Assembly (NCBI GenBank): GCA_020746105.1
Contig: CM036628.1
Location: 8,545,191-8,609,190, forward strand
Length of the DNA stretch: 64,000 nucleotides
From: Trogon surrucura
Lineage: Eukaryota; Chordata; Aves; Trogoniformes; Trogonidae
Reading direction: 5' to 3'
Shown here: piece by piece, positions 40,701 through 50,432 of the stretch
Layout: the number at the start of each line of letters is the position of its first letter
How positions within the stretch are numbered: the stretch's first letter is position 1
The notes under the pieces: model-generated
Databases searched by the model: none
What the model was told of the DNA's origin: nothing
The model's input: only the letters and a program-made list of their open reading frames with translations
Translations under genes and position numbers: made by a program

Positions 40701-42156
40701 GATCTCGCTACGTGTGCCTTCAAAATCTCGTGAAGAAGTTTTTCACCTGCAGATACGTGGGGACCGTAAGCACGCTGACAAGCACTGCCCTTTCACTACC
40801 TAACGTTCAGAACTTTGCTTAGACAACTGCTCAGGCTCCTGGGAGCACTACATGTAGTACAAGTTCAGTGAAATCCTTCCTCCCAAAGACCAGTATATTT
40901 TCAGAAACGCCTCTAGAGTTGAGTAGAAAACAAGCATTTTTACAGAAGATGGGATGGTTTTTTTCATATTTGGAAATTATTACTTCCAACAATTGAGTAT
41001 AAATGTCCCCCACACCTTCCAGTCCCATCATTTTAACAGCCTGATTTGGGAGGCACTTCATATGCTTGCTCTAGGATTAACATAGCTATGTTTTTTCCAA
41101 TGACTAATTATTAAATACTGTTACTTTGATATTTTCATGGTTCCCTACATTTAATCAGTGTATAACACTCCAAGATCTCAGTCTGTATCCTTTCAAATTC
41201 TTAGCAACTGGTCCATGAACGTTTGTCTGGCCCTGGGGAAAGTTTTGGTCTTCTGTTATCCAAAAGGCAAACACAGATTCTGGTTTTGTGGCTCACTACA
41301 TCAGTTAGATACTGTAACCAAAGGAATTACCTAAGGAAAAAAAAAATAACAAAAAACAGCTCAGTATTTCATATACCTTTTAATGGTCAAAGGGCTTTCT
41401 TCTCCCACTTCTTTGTAAAAATTTGAGAGCTACTATATAGTAGTTGCTCAGCATCCTCTTCTGGGCTCCACTCCACAGAAAGTATCTGAGTAGGGGTTTG
41501 TCTGAATTATCTCAAGGGGAAATAGAGGGCATCCTCTGACATCTGCATCCACCTCTCTTCTCAATGTTAATTTCCTTTCATCTCCTGTGGATAAGTATAT
41601 GAAAAAGTTATTTGAAATAAGTTCATTGGGAGGTGGGGAAGGACAGGTATGGGGAGGTGGCTGTAAGGTTTCCACCAATGAACAGAAAGCACAGTAAATC
41701 GTGAAAGGGCTGTGAGTAACAACAGCCAGAAAAGTAGCAATCCTGCACAGAGATCAGATGACTACTTATATATAAATTCACTAACATCAGACAGTACTTC
41801 CCAGCCAGCTGTACGTACCACACGTTGAGTTGCCTAACAACATTTCAGTCGTCTAAAGCAAGTTGAGCTGTCAGCATGCCTGCCTGCAATGAACAGAATG
41901 ACCACCTATTTGCTAATGTCCATGACAGATACTTTGCTATCCATTAAGCAGACAAATTCTACCCTTCAACTGCAGCTGCACATAGTGTTGCTGAGCCAAA
42001 CTGAACCAATCTTTAACTGCAGAAAAGTCATACTCCTTTTTTTATATCATGTTTATACTTTTTTAAAACTCTTTCTGAAACCAAAACCACCATTTATTGC
42101 TGTAAGAATCATGGCAACTAACCTCACCTGCCAGATACCTGTCAAATTCAGTCACC
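37760..42156. other. spacer between convergent PGRMC1 and AKAP17B
   Basis: AT-rich DNA with no recognised gene. Part of it may be the 3' UTR of the minus-strand AKAP17B gene, because a cluster of minus-strand AATAAA-like hexamers lies near 40345-40370. I see no repeat family that I can name. Confidence 0.45.
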
Positions 42157-43680
42157 TTAGTTCTGAGGTCCCTCTTTCTCACCTGTCCTCTGGACGGTCT
42201 CCTGAAATGGTGAGCCATCGCGAGGGGTAACATCTGGTGCTGCCACGGTGGTGTGAAATGTCTTGAATTCCACTTTTTTGTGGAACATTTTCTTACATTT
42301 TCTTTGTATCTTTCTGAGCGACTCCAGCTGCATGCAACTGTCCATCTCTGAAAAGCCACATTCATCAGGTAAAATATTAGAAGAAAGCTTTTTTGGCTTT
42401 TTCTTTGTTATGTGAGCATTTCTCTCTTCCCTGGATTGTCTCTCACTTTTTTGTCCTTCATGCCTTAATTTACTACTAGACCTCCTGGACGACTTCTTAA
42501 GCTTACATTCACACTGCTTTGCCAAGCTCTCATGGACAGAATTAGAACAGAAGCTACATTTGCTGCTCTCCTTCTCTTGTGTTACATTTTTAAGGTAAAC
42601 CAGTAATTTTCTTTTCCTGGTTCCTGCAGGCAAACATCCTTTATTGCAATTGCTGTAAATTTCTTCACACCTTCTTTCTGTTCTCATCGAGCTACTCTGT
42701 GCCTCTCTACTCTCCTCTGAATCACCGATCTCCTGCAACCAATCCTTCAATCTGCAAGCAGATGTATACATTTTGTATGGTACAGCACCTTCATTGCTAC
42801 CATCCTCTTGTTTGAATTCCTTATCACGAGTAACAGCAGTGCAATCCAGAGAACTATTCAGTCCAGCATGTGGTAAGTTACCAACAGCGAGCATGTCATT
42901 CCTCTGCACTTGCATCGTTTTTGCAAGCTTATCCTCATAGACTTTTTCTTCTAACACTCTGCCTGTTGACTCAAGTTCCCCAACAGCGATCACCAGTCTA
43001 TAATTATCATCGCTGCTGCAACTTCTCTTGTTCAGATTTTGTACAGGACTCGCTTCTCTGAAGCGCTGACCACGTTTGGTACTCAAGCTGATGTCAAAAC
43101 CACTATCGTCATCAGACACTACTCTCTTCCACCAGGACTTGCTCGTGGTGTTTTTTGGCTCTAAGCAAACACGTGCATAGCCTGGTGTCTGATAGTAGTT
43201 CAGCAGATAATGGATGAATTCATCAGTCTCATAAACCTTTTGTTTTCTGCGACCATCTTCACGAGGCACTGTCTGCGTGTGAGCTACATTCCGAGTCGGG
43301 CAGGCCCCTCCACCGAGAGATTCGATGACCCTGCAGTCTTGCGTAACTGTGATCAGTAAAGACCCGCAGCCAAAGGAATCACACGCGTCCCCGCCAGGCA
43401 GCCCGTCAGGACTCGGGGCCGTAGAGGCATCATTTAAAATTGTCCTGACTATGTGACAAGTAGACGCATGGAAGTTTCTCACATCTCCTTCTTCACTACA
43501 TAAGCTGCCACCTTTTTGACTTAATGGGCACTTAAACTTATGTTTCAACTCTTTGTGCGTATGATAACGGGAGTTAATCAGTTCCTGACGTAGGTCTTTT
43601 AAAGTGGTTTCAGAAGAGGAATCATCCTTCCTTACAGCCAATGAAGGATCCACTTTTTGACTTGCTGACTGCACAAAATC
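42157..43680 (-). CDS. AKAP17B: AKAP17B last coding exon, 507 codons uninterrupted
   Basis: An open frame of 1524 bases including TAA at 42157-42159. It joins the preceding exon in phase 0 after an acceptor with a long T-rich tract (ending TATGTGAAG). An N-proximal segment DLRQELINSRYHTHKELKHK is a weak match to AKAP17A around its THDEL motif. The middle (about 130-330) holds SWWKRVVSDDDSGFDISLS and is hydrophilic. The C-terminal part is basic and serine/arginine-rich (KKSSRRSSSKLR, RQSREERN), recalling the RS-like tail of AKAP17A. Most of it is not alignable by eye to AKAP17A. A frame of this length without stops would be unusual in an old pseudogene. I keep it as CDS because it may still be translated from the internal ATG in the previous exon. 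Confidence 0.6.
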   Translation of the reverse strand, partial: DFVQSASQKVDPSLAVRKDDSSSETTLKDLRQELINSRYHTHKELKHKFKCPLSQKGGSLCSEEGDVRNFHASTCHIVRTILNDASTAPSPDGLPGGDACDSFGCGSLLITVTQDCRVIESLGGGACPTRNVAHTQTVPREDGRRKQKVYETDEFIHYLLNYYQTPGYARVCLEPKNTTSKSWWKRVVSDDDSGFDISLSTKRGQRFREASPVQNLNKRSCSSDDNYRLVIAVGELESTGRVLEEKVYEDKLAKTMQVQRNDMLAVGNLPHAGLNSSLDCTAVTRDKEFKQEDGSNEGAVPYKMYTSACRLKDWLQEIGDSEESREAQSSSMRTERRCEEIYSNCNKGCLPAGTRKRKLLVYLKNVTQEKESSKCSFCSNSVHESLAKQCECKLKKSSRRSSSKLRHEGQKSERQSREERNAHITKKKPKKLSSNILPDECGFSEMDSCMQLESLRKIQRKCKKMFHKKVEFKTFHTTVAAPDVTPRDGSPFQETVQRTGEKEGPQN

Positions 43681-44400
43681 CTTCACATAAAATAAAATAA
43701 AAAAAAAATCAGGAAAATTATTACATACGTTTATTAGGTGCTATAAAGAGTGTTAAACTGCAAATGCATAGCAAGCAGTCCCACAGTCACAAGAATTACA
43801 CAGGTAAGGGCTAAGTTTGGCTTAGTTCAGAGTTCAGTTGTACAATCTCCTATTCCTAAATTAGAACTAGAGATATCTGATCATCTCAGAAAGCTGCATT
43901 CTCAATTAAATAAGGAAGTGGTCCTTTCAACCAAAGCATCTATCTCACTGCAACTGCATAAAAAAATATTTATTCTTTGTTGGATCACAGCGCCACAACA
44001 ACTAGTATTGCAAAAACCGGTAGAATTACTACAACTTCTGTGTATCAAATATTTTATTTAGAATAAATCACTTTCTTATCCATTTTTTTTAAATGGGTCC
44101 AAATACAACAAATCTAAAGCCTTCCAAGTGCCGAAACCAAGAAACTAGGGAAATATCACATTCGTAACTAAGGCAGCCACTGTCAGATGCCACGGGGCCC
44201 TAAAATTCATGCAGAATGGCAAGGGTAGCCTCTGACTTTAATACTTAGAAAATTAGAGTCCTTCAGAAATTTTTAACGTTAAGGATTAGGGAAAACATTC
44301 ACTTGTTAAAAGCTGCAAGGAAATTTTTACTTAGGAAATACTGAAGACAAAGCCACGTTAGCACCCCTGAGAAATGAAAATCCCTGTTTTCATTTAAAAC

Positions 44401-44424
44401 TTTTTTTTTTTTTTTTTTTTTTTT
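44401..44424 (+). repeat. poly-T run of 24
   Basis: An uninterrupted T(24) in the AKAP17B intron between its last two exons. It may be the poly-A tail of a decayed retroposed sequence on the minus strand, but no body is recognisable. Confidence 0.8.
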
Positions 44425-44970
44425 AGCTCAAGGCACTAAAAAAACCTCCAAATAAATCTGTGTGAAAACATTCAAATTTTTATCATTCCTCTGCTGGCTT
44501 TCTCAAGCCATTAGCTGAATCAAACTGGAATAATACTGATAGCTTAGTCTTGGCCACAAAGGAGAGGCTCCTAGAAATGCAGCTGGCATCACCCATGTAG
44601 ATTTAAACCTCTTGCTTGCAGACCTGACACTAAAACAAGCAGAGATAGCATCATTTGCATCCCCGCCCTGAAACTCCTTGTTTGCCATACTGGCTTGAGT
44701 GTAACAGAGCTGATACAGCCCTGCCAACCCTATTTTTAATCAGTAATTACAAGCCCTCGAACAAGTATCAAAGGCAGAGTTTCTGGGTGAAAGCTCTCAG
44801 GGCATGACCGAGAGCAGATTGTGACAAGACTTAGACCTCAGGCCTTCTCAGTGTTCAGTCAGTCCCCAGACATTGTTCTGAATAGCACCACAACATCCAA
44901 TGTCTACTGAATTATCCAAGCTCTAATAAATATCCTTCAAAATTTAAAATATGTTTTAAAATAGTCTTAC

Positions 44971-45212
44971 TTTCACACGGTTTAACAGCACTGTAAGCAG
45001 TCTGACAGACTCCACTCTTCTCTGAGCTAGCAGGGACTTCCTTTCTTCCCATTCAGGCATATTCTCTGGCCACTGCTGTTCTTCAGCTGGTACTTTCTGC
45101 TGCTTTGGGGGATGTTTCTCATCTCCATCTATCTGCCTCTCTTCTCTCCTCTCCTCTCGAGCTTAGCTGTCTTTTTTCTCTCTTGAACTTCTTTTCATCA
45201 CCACGTCTTTTT
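44971..45212 (-). pseudogene. AKAP17B: AKAP17B exon with PKA-anchoring helix and in-frame TAA
   Basis: 242 bases with a plausible acceptor (ATTACCTAG) and a GTAAGA donor. It begins in phase 1 and ends in phase 0. The frame is charged and coiled-coil-like (EERREERQ) with TAA at 45163-45165. After it the frame is open through MPEWEERKSLLAQRR and an amphipathic helix VESVRLLTVLLNRVK. The helix corresponds to LQSIRLIAELLSRAK of AKAP17A. An ATG at 45058-45060 lies just before the helix, so the helix could still be translated. Confidence 0.75.
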
Positions 45213-45579
45213 CTAGGTAATTATCAATATGGGACAATTTAGATGACACTTATTTTCCATTTTGAGTCCTGGGGAATTGGATGCATGTCTTTGAAGTGCT
45301 AATAATAAGCAACCAGTCACCAAGAATCTGCATGTGGCTAACAAGAAATTGTGTTTGTTAGAATAACATGTTTAAAACACACTGGCACACAGATGCCTTG
45401 CATCCAACCAATTGCACACGCTTGGAAAGTTCTTTGTCTCTTCAAATGGTTTGTATTCTAGGGTTTCTTTTAAAAGCACTGTCAAGACAACAGAGTCACA
45501 TCAATGTTTGTCTCCAAGTACACAAAGAGAAACTAATCACTTGGATCTAATTCTTAAGTTCATAAATGTCCCCTAATGC

Positions 45580-46101
45580 CGAGCACGAGGGTCCCATTTA
45601 AGAGATACAACAAGACTAACACAGGGACGTTTCCGTTATCGCTGAGCCGTGCTCATACAGAGCTGAGGCCTCTCCTGCTCCTCAGCCCACCCCACCAGCG
45701 AGGGGGCTGGGGGCGCACAAGGCGTGGGGAGGGGACACAGCCTGGACAGCTGCCCCCAACTGACCCACGGGTTGTCCCAGCCCCTGGGCCGTCACGCTCC
45801 GCACACAGGGCTGGGCACGGTCACAGGGACGGCGTTGGTCTTCCCAAGCCACCGCGGCCCGTGCTGGAGCCCGGCTTCCCTGGGGACGGCTGAACACCCG
45901 CCTGCCCGTGGGGAGCAGGAATGAATCCCTTGGTTTGCTCGGAGTGCATGTGTGGCTTTTGCTTTGCCCATTAAACTGTCCTTATCTCAACCCACGAGTT
46001 TTCTCACTTTTACCTTCCTGATTCTCTCCTCCATCCCACCAGGTGAGTGGGAGCGAGCAGCTGAGTGGGGCTTGGTTGCTGGCTGGGGTTAAACCGTGAC
46101 A
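45580..46101 (-). mobile_element. endogenous retrovirus LTR remnant (avian family), minus orientation
   Basis: Read on the minus strand, the element begins at 46101 with TGTCACGGTTTAACCCCAGC, the characteristic 5' end of an LTR family widespread in birds. It then shows the AAAACTCGTGGGTTGAGATA motif, a GC-rich middle and a segment ending around CTCGTGCTCGG. The 3' end with CA is not clear, so the copy is truncated or diverged. There is no internal retroviral coding sequence, so this is a solo or fragmentary LTR. It lies in the intron between two AKAP17B exons. The family identification is from memory of the sequence pattern. Confidence 0.72.
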
Positions 46102-46572
46102 GCCTGTCACTACTTTTTGGAAACCTTGTCCTGTAGAAAGCAGATTCCTTAGTGGAACCAACATGACACATTACAGAAAACTCCAGAAAATTCGAGGAAC
46201 AAAGTGCTCACACAAAGAAGTGTTTAAATGTATTTTTTTTTGTATTTTGAATAAGATGGTATTAATGGAAACATAGCAATGTTTTCAGGGATCTAGCATT
46301 ATAGTCAGTATGCTCCAAATTCTAACTGTTGGGGGTTTTTTAGACATGAAGGTAGGTAACAAGATTACTAGTGACAGCTTAGTATGACCTTCCAGTCAAC
46401 TGGGAGGCACCTAGAAATGCATATCAGATTAATTTTACTTCAGGGCATAAAGACATTAATTTGTGATGTTGCAACATAGAGCAATACAAAAAGCCCACAT
46501 GCAGAATCTTAAGCACTGAAGCCTCAATGCAATTTGAGAGCAACAGCTCTCTGATTTCACTCCAGGCCGACA

Positions 46573-46655
46573 AAATCATAGAAGAACACAATCTGAAAGG
46601 GACCTCAGGATGTCTCTAGTACAACCTTTCTCATAACCCAGACTGTCCCCCCAAC
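46573..46655 (-). repeat. possible old CR1 tip remnant
   Basis: The stretch AAAATCATAGAAGAACACAA followed by GAAAGGGACCTCAGGATGTC and a 'CTAGTACAACCTT' motif resembles a strongly diverged antisense CR1 3' end. It is short and degraded. Confidence 0.5.
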
Positions 46656-46866
46656 ATCCATTCTGTGTAAACACAGAATTATCATGATGCTTTTCTTTCC
46701 AACAGTAAAAAATAAATAAAAAACACATAGTGCTGCTTCAAGTTCTCCAAATTCTGTTTCCTCAAAGCCTAGATTTTTGTAGTAGCCACTCTTGCTGGAT
46801 TTTACTTGGTATGAGATAGCATAACAAATCTCAAGAAAATGGGATAGTCTCTAAAAACACTCTCAC

Positions 46867-46992
46867 CTTTCAATACCCTCTCTTTATGTTCCCCCTTTTT
46901 CAAATGTGCTCCTGTTCTTGCCGCTTTAGTTTTTCCAGGTTTCTCTTTCTGACGGTTCCTTCACTAAAAAGTCTGGTTGTATCAAAAGTCAC
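46867..46992 (-). pseudogene. AKAP17B: AKAP17B exon with frame disruption
   Basis: A strong acceptor (TTGCTTCTTCTGTGACAG) and donor (GAAAG|GTGAGA) bound 126 bases. The frame begins VTFDTTRLFSEG and runs to RQEQEH, then meets TGA at 46900-46902. The AKAP17-like coiled-coil continues in another frame (LKKGEHKERVLK). That frame ends in phase 1, exactly what the next exon needs. A net indel of +2 or -1 near 46903 would explain this. Confidence 0.75.
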
Positions 46993-46999
46993 CTGTCAC

Positions 47000-48350
47000 A
47001 GAAGAAGCAAAATCAGACTTAGCAGTGCAGTTTGCCATGTATTTATACAAACACAGACAAGCTGCTGAGCAAATGACAGACCCTAGGTGACTACCAGACA
47101 CTACTAGAGCCCTGAGAATGTGTCTCTAGCCTGGCACGCTAGAACATCTCTTCTGAAGCTCACAGTGGTCGTCAATGAAGCTGAAACACTCCACTACCAA
47201 ATGCTTCCTCCTGCTGTGGCATGAGGGACTCACAATCTGACATCATACCTTTGTCCAAGCCCGTTCCTGGCATGCTCTTCTGGGGACTCAAAGTTCAGTA
47301 TGTTCAGCAGAGCATTCCTAGCTCCAGGATTCGTACGGTTCTGTCAAAATTAGAGTTCACTGACTCTTAGAGCAACATCTTTTGGATCAAATGCTTGCTT
47401 GCTTAAAAAATTATTAATTCTGCTGATGAGTGCTGCATGTAATCAGCTCCAAATACCCAAATGTGAGCATGTTAAAACGAAACACTGAAGAAATTCCGTA
47501 AAGGTCTATCTACACTGAAAAAGTAAGTAATATTTCAAGCACAGAGGTATATTTTTAGAGTCATAGTTTAGAAATTACCCACTGGGAAAAAGTCCCAAAC
47601 CAAGCTAAACCCTAATAAGTACTCAGAGAGGTAAGCTATCAAGCCGCTGAAATTAAACTTATAGATTCTAAGTTTTCTTTTATAATGCTACACTAAGCAC
47701 AGTACTTAAATGGATGCATCTCACAGCATACTTAAGAAAAAAAAATATAAAGAGAAGGTATCCTTTACTCGCCAAGAACCACCTAAATCAAAGCAGCTGC
47801 TGCACCAAAGTGTGCTTAACAATAAGAAACCAACTATCTTTCAAAGAGTCTCACCAGCTCCTGAGATCATCTCCCAGTTTCAGAGCCAACCACACTGAAA
47901 ATATTTACAACTTGCATCTTACCCACACCAATATTTTAAGAAATCAAAACAGTAAAATACTGGGATTTGACTGAAGGGCTTGTCCAGATACATGAACTTC
48001 ATATATCAGTATCTCTATATTCAATACAATCAGTATCTCTATATTCAATACAGGATAATCATAAGGCTTTTCCCACCACATGCTTAAGTGTCCAAAAAGT
48101 TCACAGAGAGGTTTCCTCTGGTTATCAAGGCTTCTCAGGCCTAGCTTTAAAGAAAAAAAGAGCAGAAGTTGACCAGCCACCATCTGTGCCAGTCTCTTCC
48201 ACAAAATCTCAGCAGCTAGTAACAAATAAAGGTTAACGATTTTAATGCTGCTTGTATGTTATATTATCCTAACATAAATACAGATTAAACCAAGGAAGAA
48301 AAAAAAAAAAAGAGAGAAAGATACAGATCATAATCTCCTGCCCGAACACA
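47000..48350. other. presumed AKAP17B intron / 5' region
   Basis: Just 5' of the first recognised AKAP17B exon. I looked on the minus strand for the preceding RRM-domain exons of AKAP17A and found none. A 24-base exact tandem duplication lies at 48005-48052. Confidence 0.45.
48005..48052. repeat. exact 24-bp tandem duplication
   Basis: The unit beginning ATCAGTATCTCTATATTC (24 bases) occurs at 48005-48028 and again at 48029-48052 without mismatch. This is a young duplication. Confidence 0.95.
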
Positions 48351-48359
48351 AGGAATGAC

Positions 48360-49057
48360 TTATTAGAGAGCAGCATAGGGGAAAGGGACCTGGGAGTCTT
48401 GGTGGACAGCAGGATGATCATGAGCCAGCACTGTGCCCTTGTGGCCAGGAAGGCCAATGGCATCCTGGGGTGTATTAGAAGAGGGGTGGTTAGTAGGTCG
48501 AGAGAGGTTCTCCTTCCCCTCTACTCTGCCCTGGTGAGACCCCATCTGGAATATTGTGTCCAGTTCTGGGCCCCTCAGCTCAAGAAAGACAGGGAACTGC
48601 TGGAGAGAGTCCAGTACAGGGCAACTAGGATGATTAAGGGAGTGGAGCATCTCCCTTACGAGGAAAGACTGAGGGAGCTGGGGCTCTTTAGTTTGGAGAA
48701 GAGGAGACTGAGGGGTGACCTCATTAATGTTTACAAATATATCAAGGGTGAGTGTCACGAGGATGGAGCCAGGCTCTTCTCGGTGACAACCACTGATAGG
48801 ACAAGGGGTAATGGGCTGAAATTGGAACATAAGAGGTTCCGCTTAAACTCGAGAAGAAACTTCTCAGTGAGGGTGACGGAACACTGGAATGGGCTGCCCA
48901 GAGAGGTTGTGGAGTCTCCTTATCTGGAGACATTCAAGACCCGCCTGGACACGTTCCTGTGTAGCATTATCGAGGCGTTCCTGCTCTGGCAGGGGGATTG
49001 GACTTGATGATCTTTCGAGGTCCCTTCCAATCCCTGACATTCTGTGATTCTGTGATA
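48360..49057 (+). mobile_element. CR1 LINE, about 0.7 kb 3' segment with intact terminus
   Basis: Plus-oriented, 5'-truncated CR1 ending in the canonical tip CATTCTGTGATTCTGTGAT. It holds an uninterrupted 202-codon frame (48399-49007) that is the C-terminal part of the CR1 ORF2 product. Recognisable blocks in order are [79 protein letters not shown] and [13 protein letters not shown]. The reverse-transcriptase catalytic region is missing, so it cannot move itself. The lack of stops suggests a relatively recent insertion. Confidence 0.95.
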
Positions 49058-50366
49058 CACATACACAGAGAACTGCAGGAGGGCCACATAAAAGCTTCCA
49101 CCAAAGCAACATGACAAAAGTCTATAAGATGATTGTCATGGGTTTAAAAACTATACTGCCATTATTTGAAAAGAATCTGTTTGCCTTCAAATATAGGAAT
49201 CTACAGGGGAAGATAAGTGCAGTGCAAGATGCTATCTAGTAAAGAAGGCAACTATATTTTATTCACAACGATTCTAAGGAAAAAAACAAAACATGTACTG
49301 AAAAGCCAAAAAAACAAAAACAAACTCCAACAACGCAGGAATCTTTGGAAGCAGCAGCTGTAGCACAAACTGCAGCACTGAACTGCTCCTGTTAAGGAAC
49401 TGCTGCCAAATGCACTCAGGAATTAACCACAGCTTTGTCAGGCAAGGCTGAATATCTGGGGATTAATCTCTGAATACAGCCCTGTATACATATAGACATA
49501 CTTTCAGTATCTCACATAAGCAAAGGGGATACACTCAAGAACTTACTACAAAGCCAAAAAAGGGAGTAGTCTCTAGAATCCTTTCTGCCCACGCTGCATT
49601 AAGATAAAGAGCTTCCTAAAGTTATCAATGTTAGTATCAAAGTTACCTATGTTAGTATCAACTACACCTTCTCCATCACAATAAGATGCATCAGATTAAA
49701 AAAAATCCAGGACCCTGCTGTTGAAACCTGTGGAGACATGAAAGTCAAGCTTGAAGAAGAGCTGGTGCTCCCAAAAGCTTGCTCTATTTTGCAAGTACAT
49801 CTTCTATTAAGCCAACTGATATTATCCTTGTCCTTGCAAATAATTCTTCACTTATATCCTTACACTGTCATAGCTGCAACCATGTTCCTACCACTGCAGT
49901 AAATCTAAAAGCAAGCTCAGAAGTCTCTTTATGGAGCTGAGTAAGCCATAGTGGTTTCCCAGCACAGATCATGACTCTCGCTCTTCCCCTCTCTTTCTCA
50001 CAGCCAGGATCTCTTCAACCATCAGAAATGTATTTCTCATCACCTAACTGCATAGAAAGCGTAGAATTATTTGCTGGCTGATCCACTGGCATGCTGCTGA
50101 GCAGCATGGCCTTTTGGAACCAACTCCGACATTAACAAGCTGCTACACTAACTTCAGGTTTTAACAGTTCCAACTGACCAATCACAAGGAAATCTGACAT
50201 TCAAGCCCTTTACCAAATTATTATTTCCTTTTACTCATTCTGCCACAGTTAGAACAACAGGAACGCAGTTGCTCTCCCACTGGGGTTTACTACGATAACT
50301 GCAGTCTGAACTGTCCTTTGCTACCTGTGTGCCTTTCTTCTGTGATCACGTGTTCCAGTAAGTCCA
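49058..50366. other. non-coding stretch
   Basis: No exon or repeat recognised. A near-duplicate GTTA(T/C)C(A/T)ATGTTAGTATCAA pair near 49620-49665 is the only structure seen. Confidence 0.45.
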
Positions 50367-50432
50367 GAATCATAGAAGGCTTTGGGTTGGAAGGGACTTT
50401 GAAAGATCATCTAGTCCAACCCCCAAGCCCGA
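50367..50432 (-). repeat. short CR1 tip fragment
   Basis: Antisense CR1 3' end: AGAATCATAGAAGGC, then TTGGGTTGGAAGGGACTTTG and GATCATCTAGTCCAACCCCC. It stops after about 65 bases. Confidence 0.85.

Larger units (their letters stand above)
42157..46992 (-). pseudogene. AKAP17B: AKAP17B (AKAP17A paralog), disrupted gene; three 3' exons seen
   Basis: Three minus-strand exons (46867-46992, 44971-45212, 42157-43680) with GT-AG borders align in order with AKAP17A. The first reads VTFDTTRLFSEGTVRKRNLE, like the AKAP17A segment after its RRM-like domain. The second carries WEERKSLLAQRRVESVRLL, matching the AKAP17A helix that includes a PKA-regulatory-subunit binding site. The third is the long variable C-terminal region with a basic, RS-like part. 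AKAP17A is a nuclear speckle protein that anchors PKA and affects splicing. A frame disruption in the first exon and a TAA in the second break the frame. The N-terminal RRM-type exons were not found. Human has AKAP17BP, a pseudogene at Xq24, which fits the position beside PGRMC1 and SLC25A43. A 537-residue product starting at the ATG at 45058-45060 would still be possible. Both lesions could also be assembly errors. Confidence 0.8.

Noticed and set aside
48399..49007. 202-codon frame as a host gene
   Set aside because: Its sequence is the C-terminal part of the CR1 LINE reverse-transcriptase polyprotein and it ends in the CR1 3' tip.
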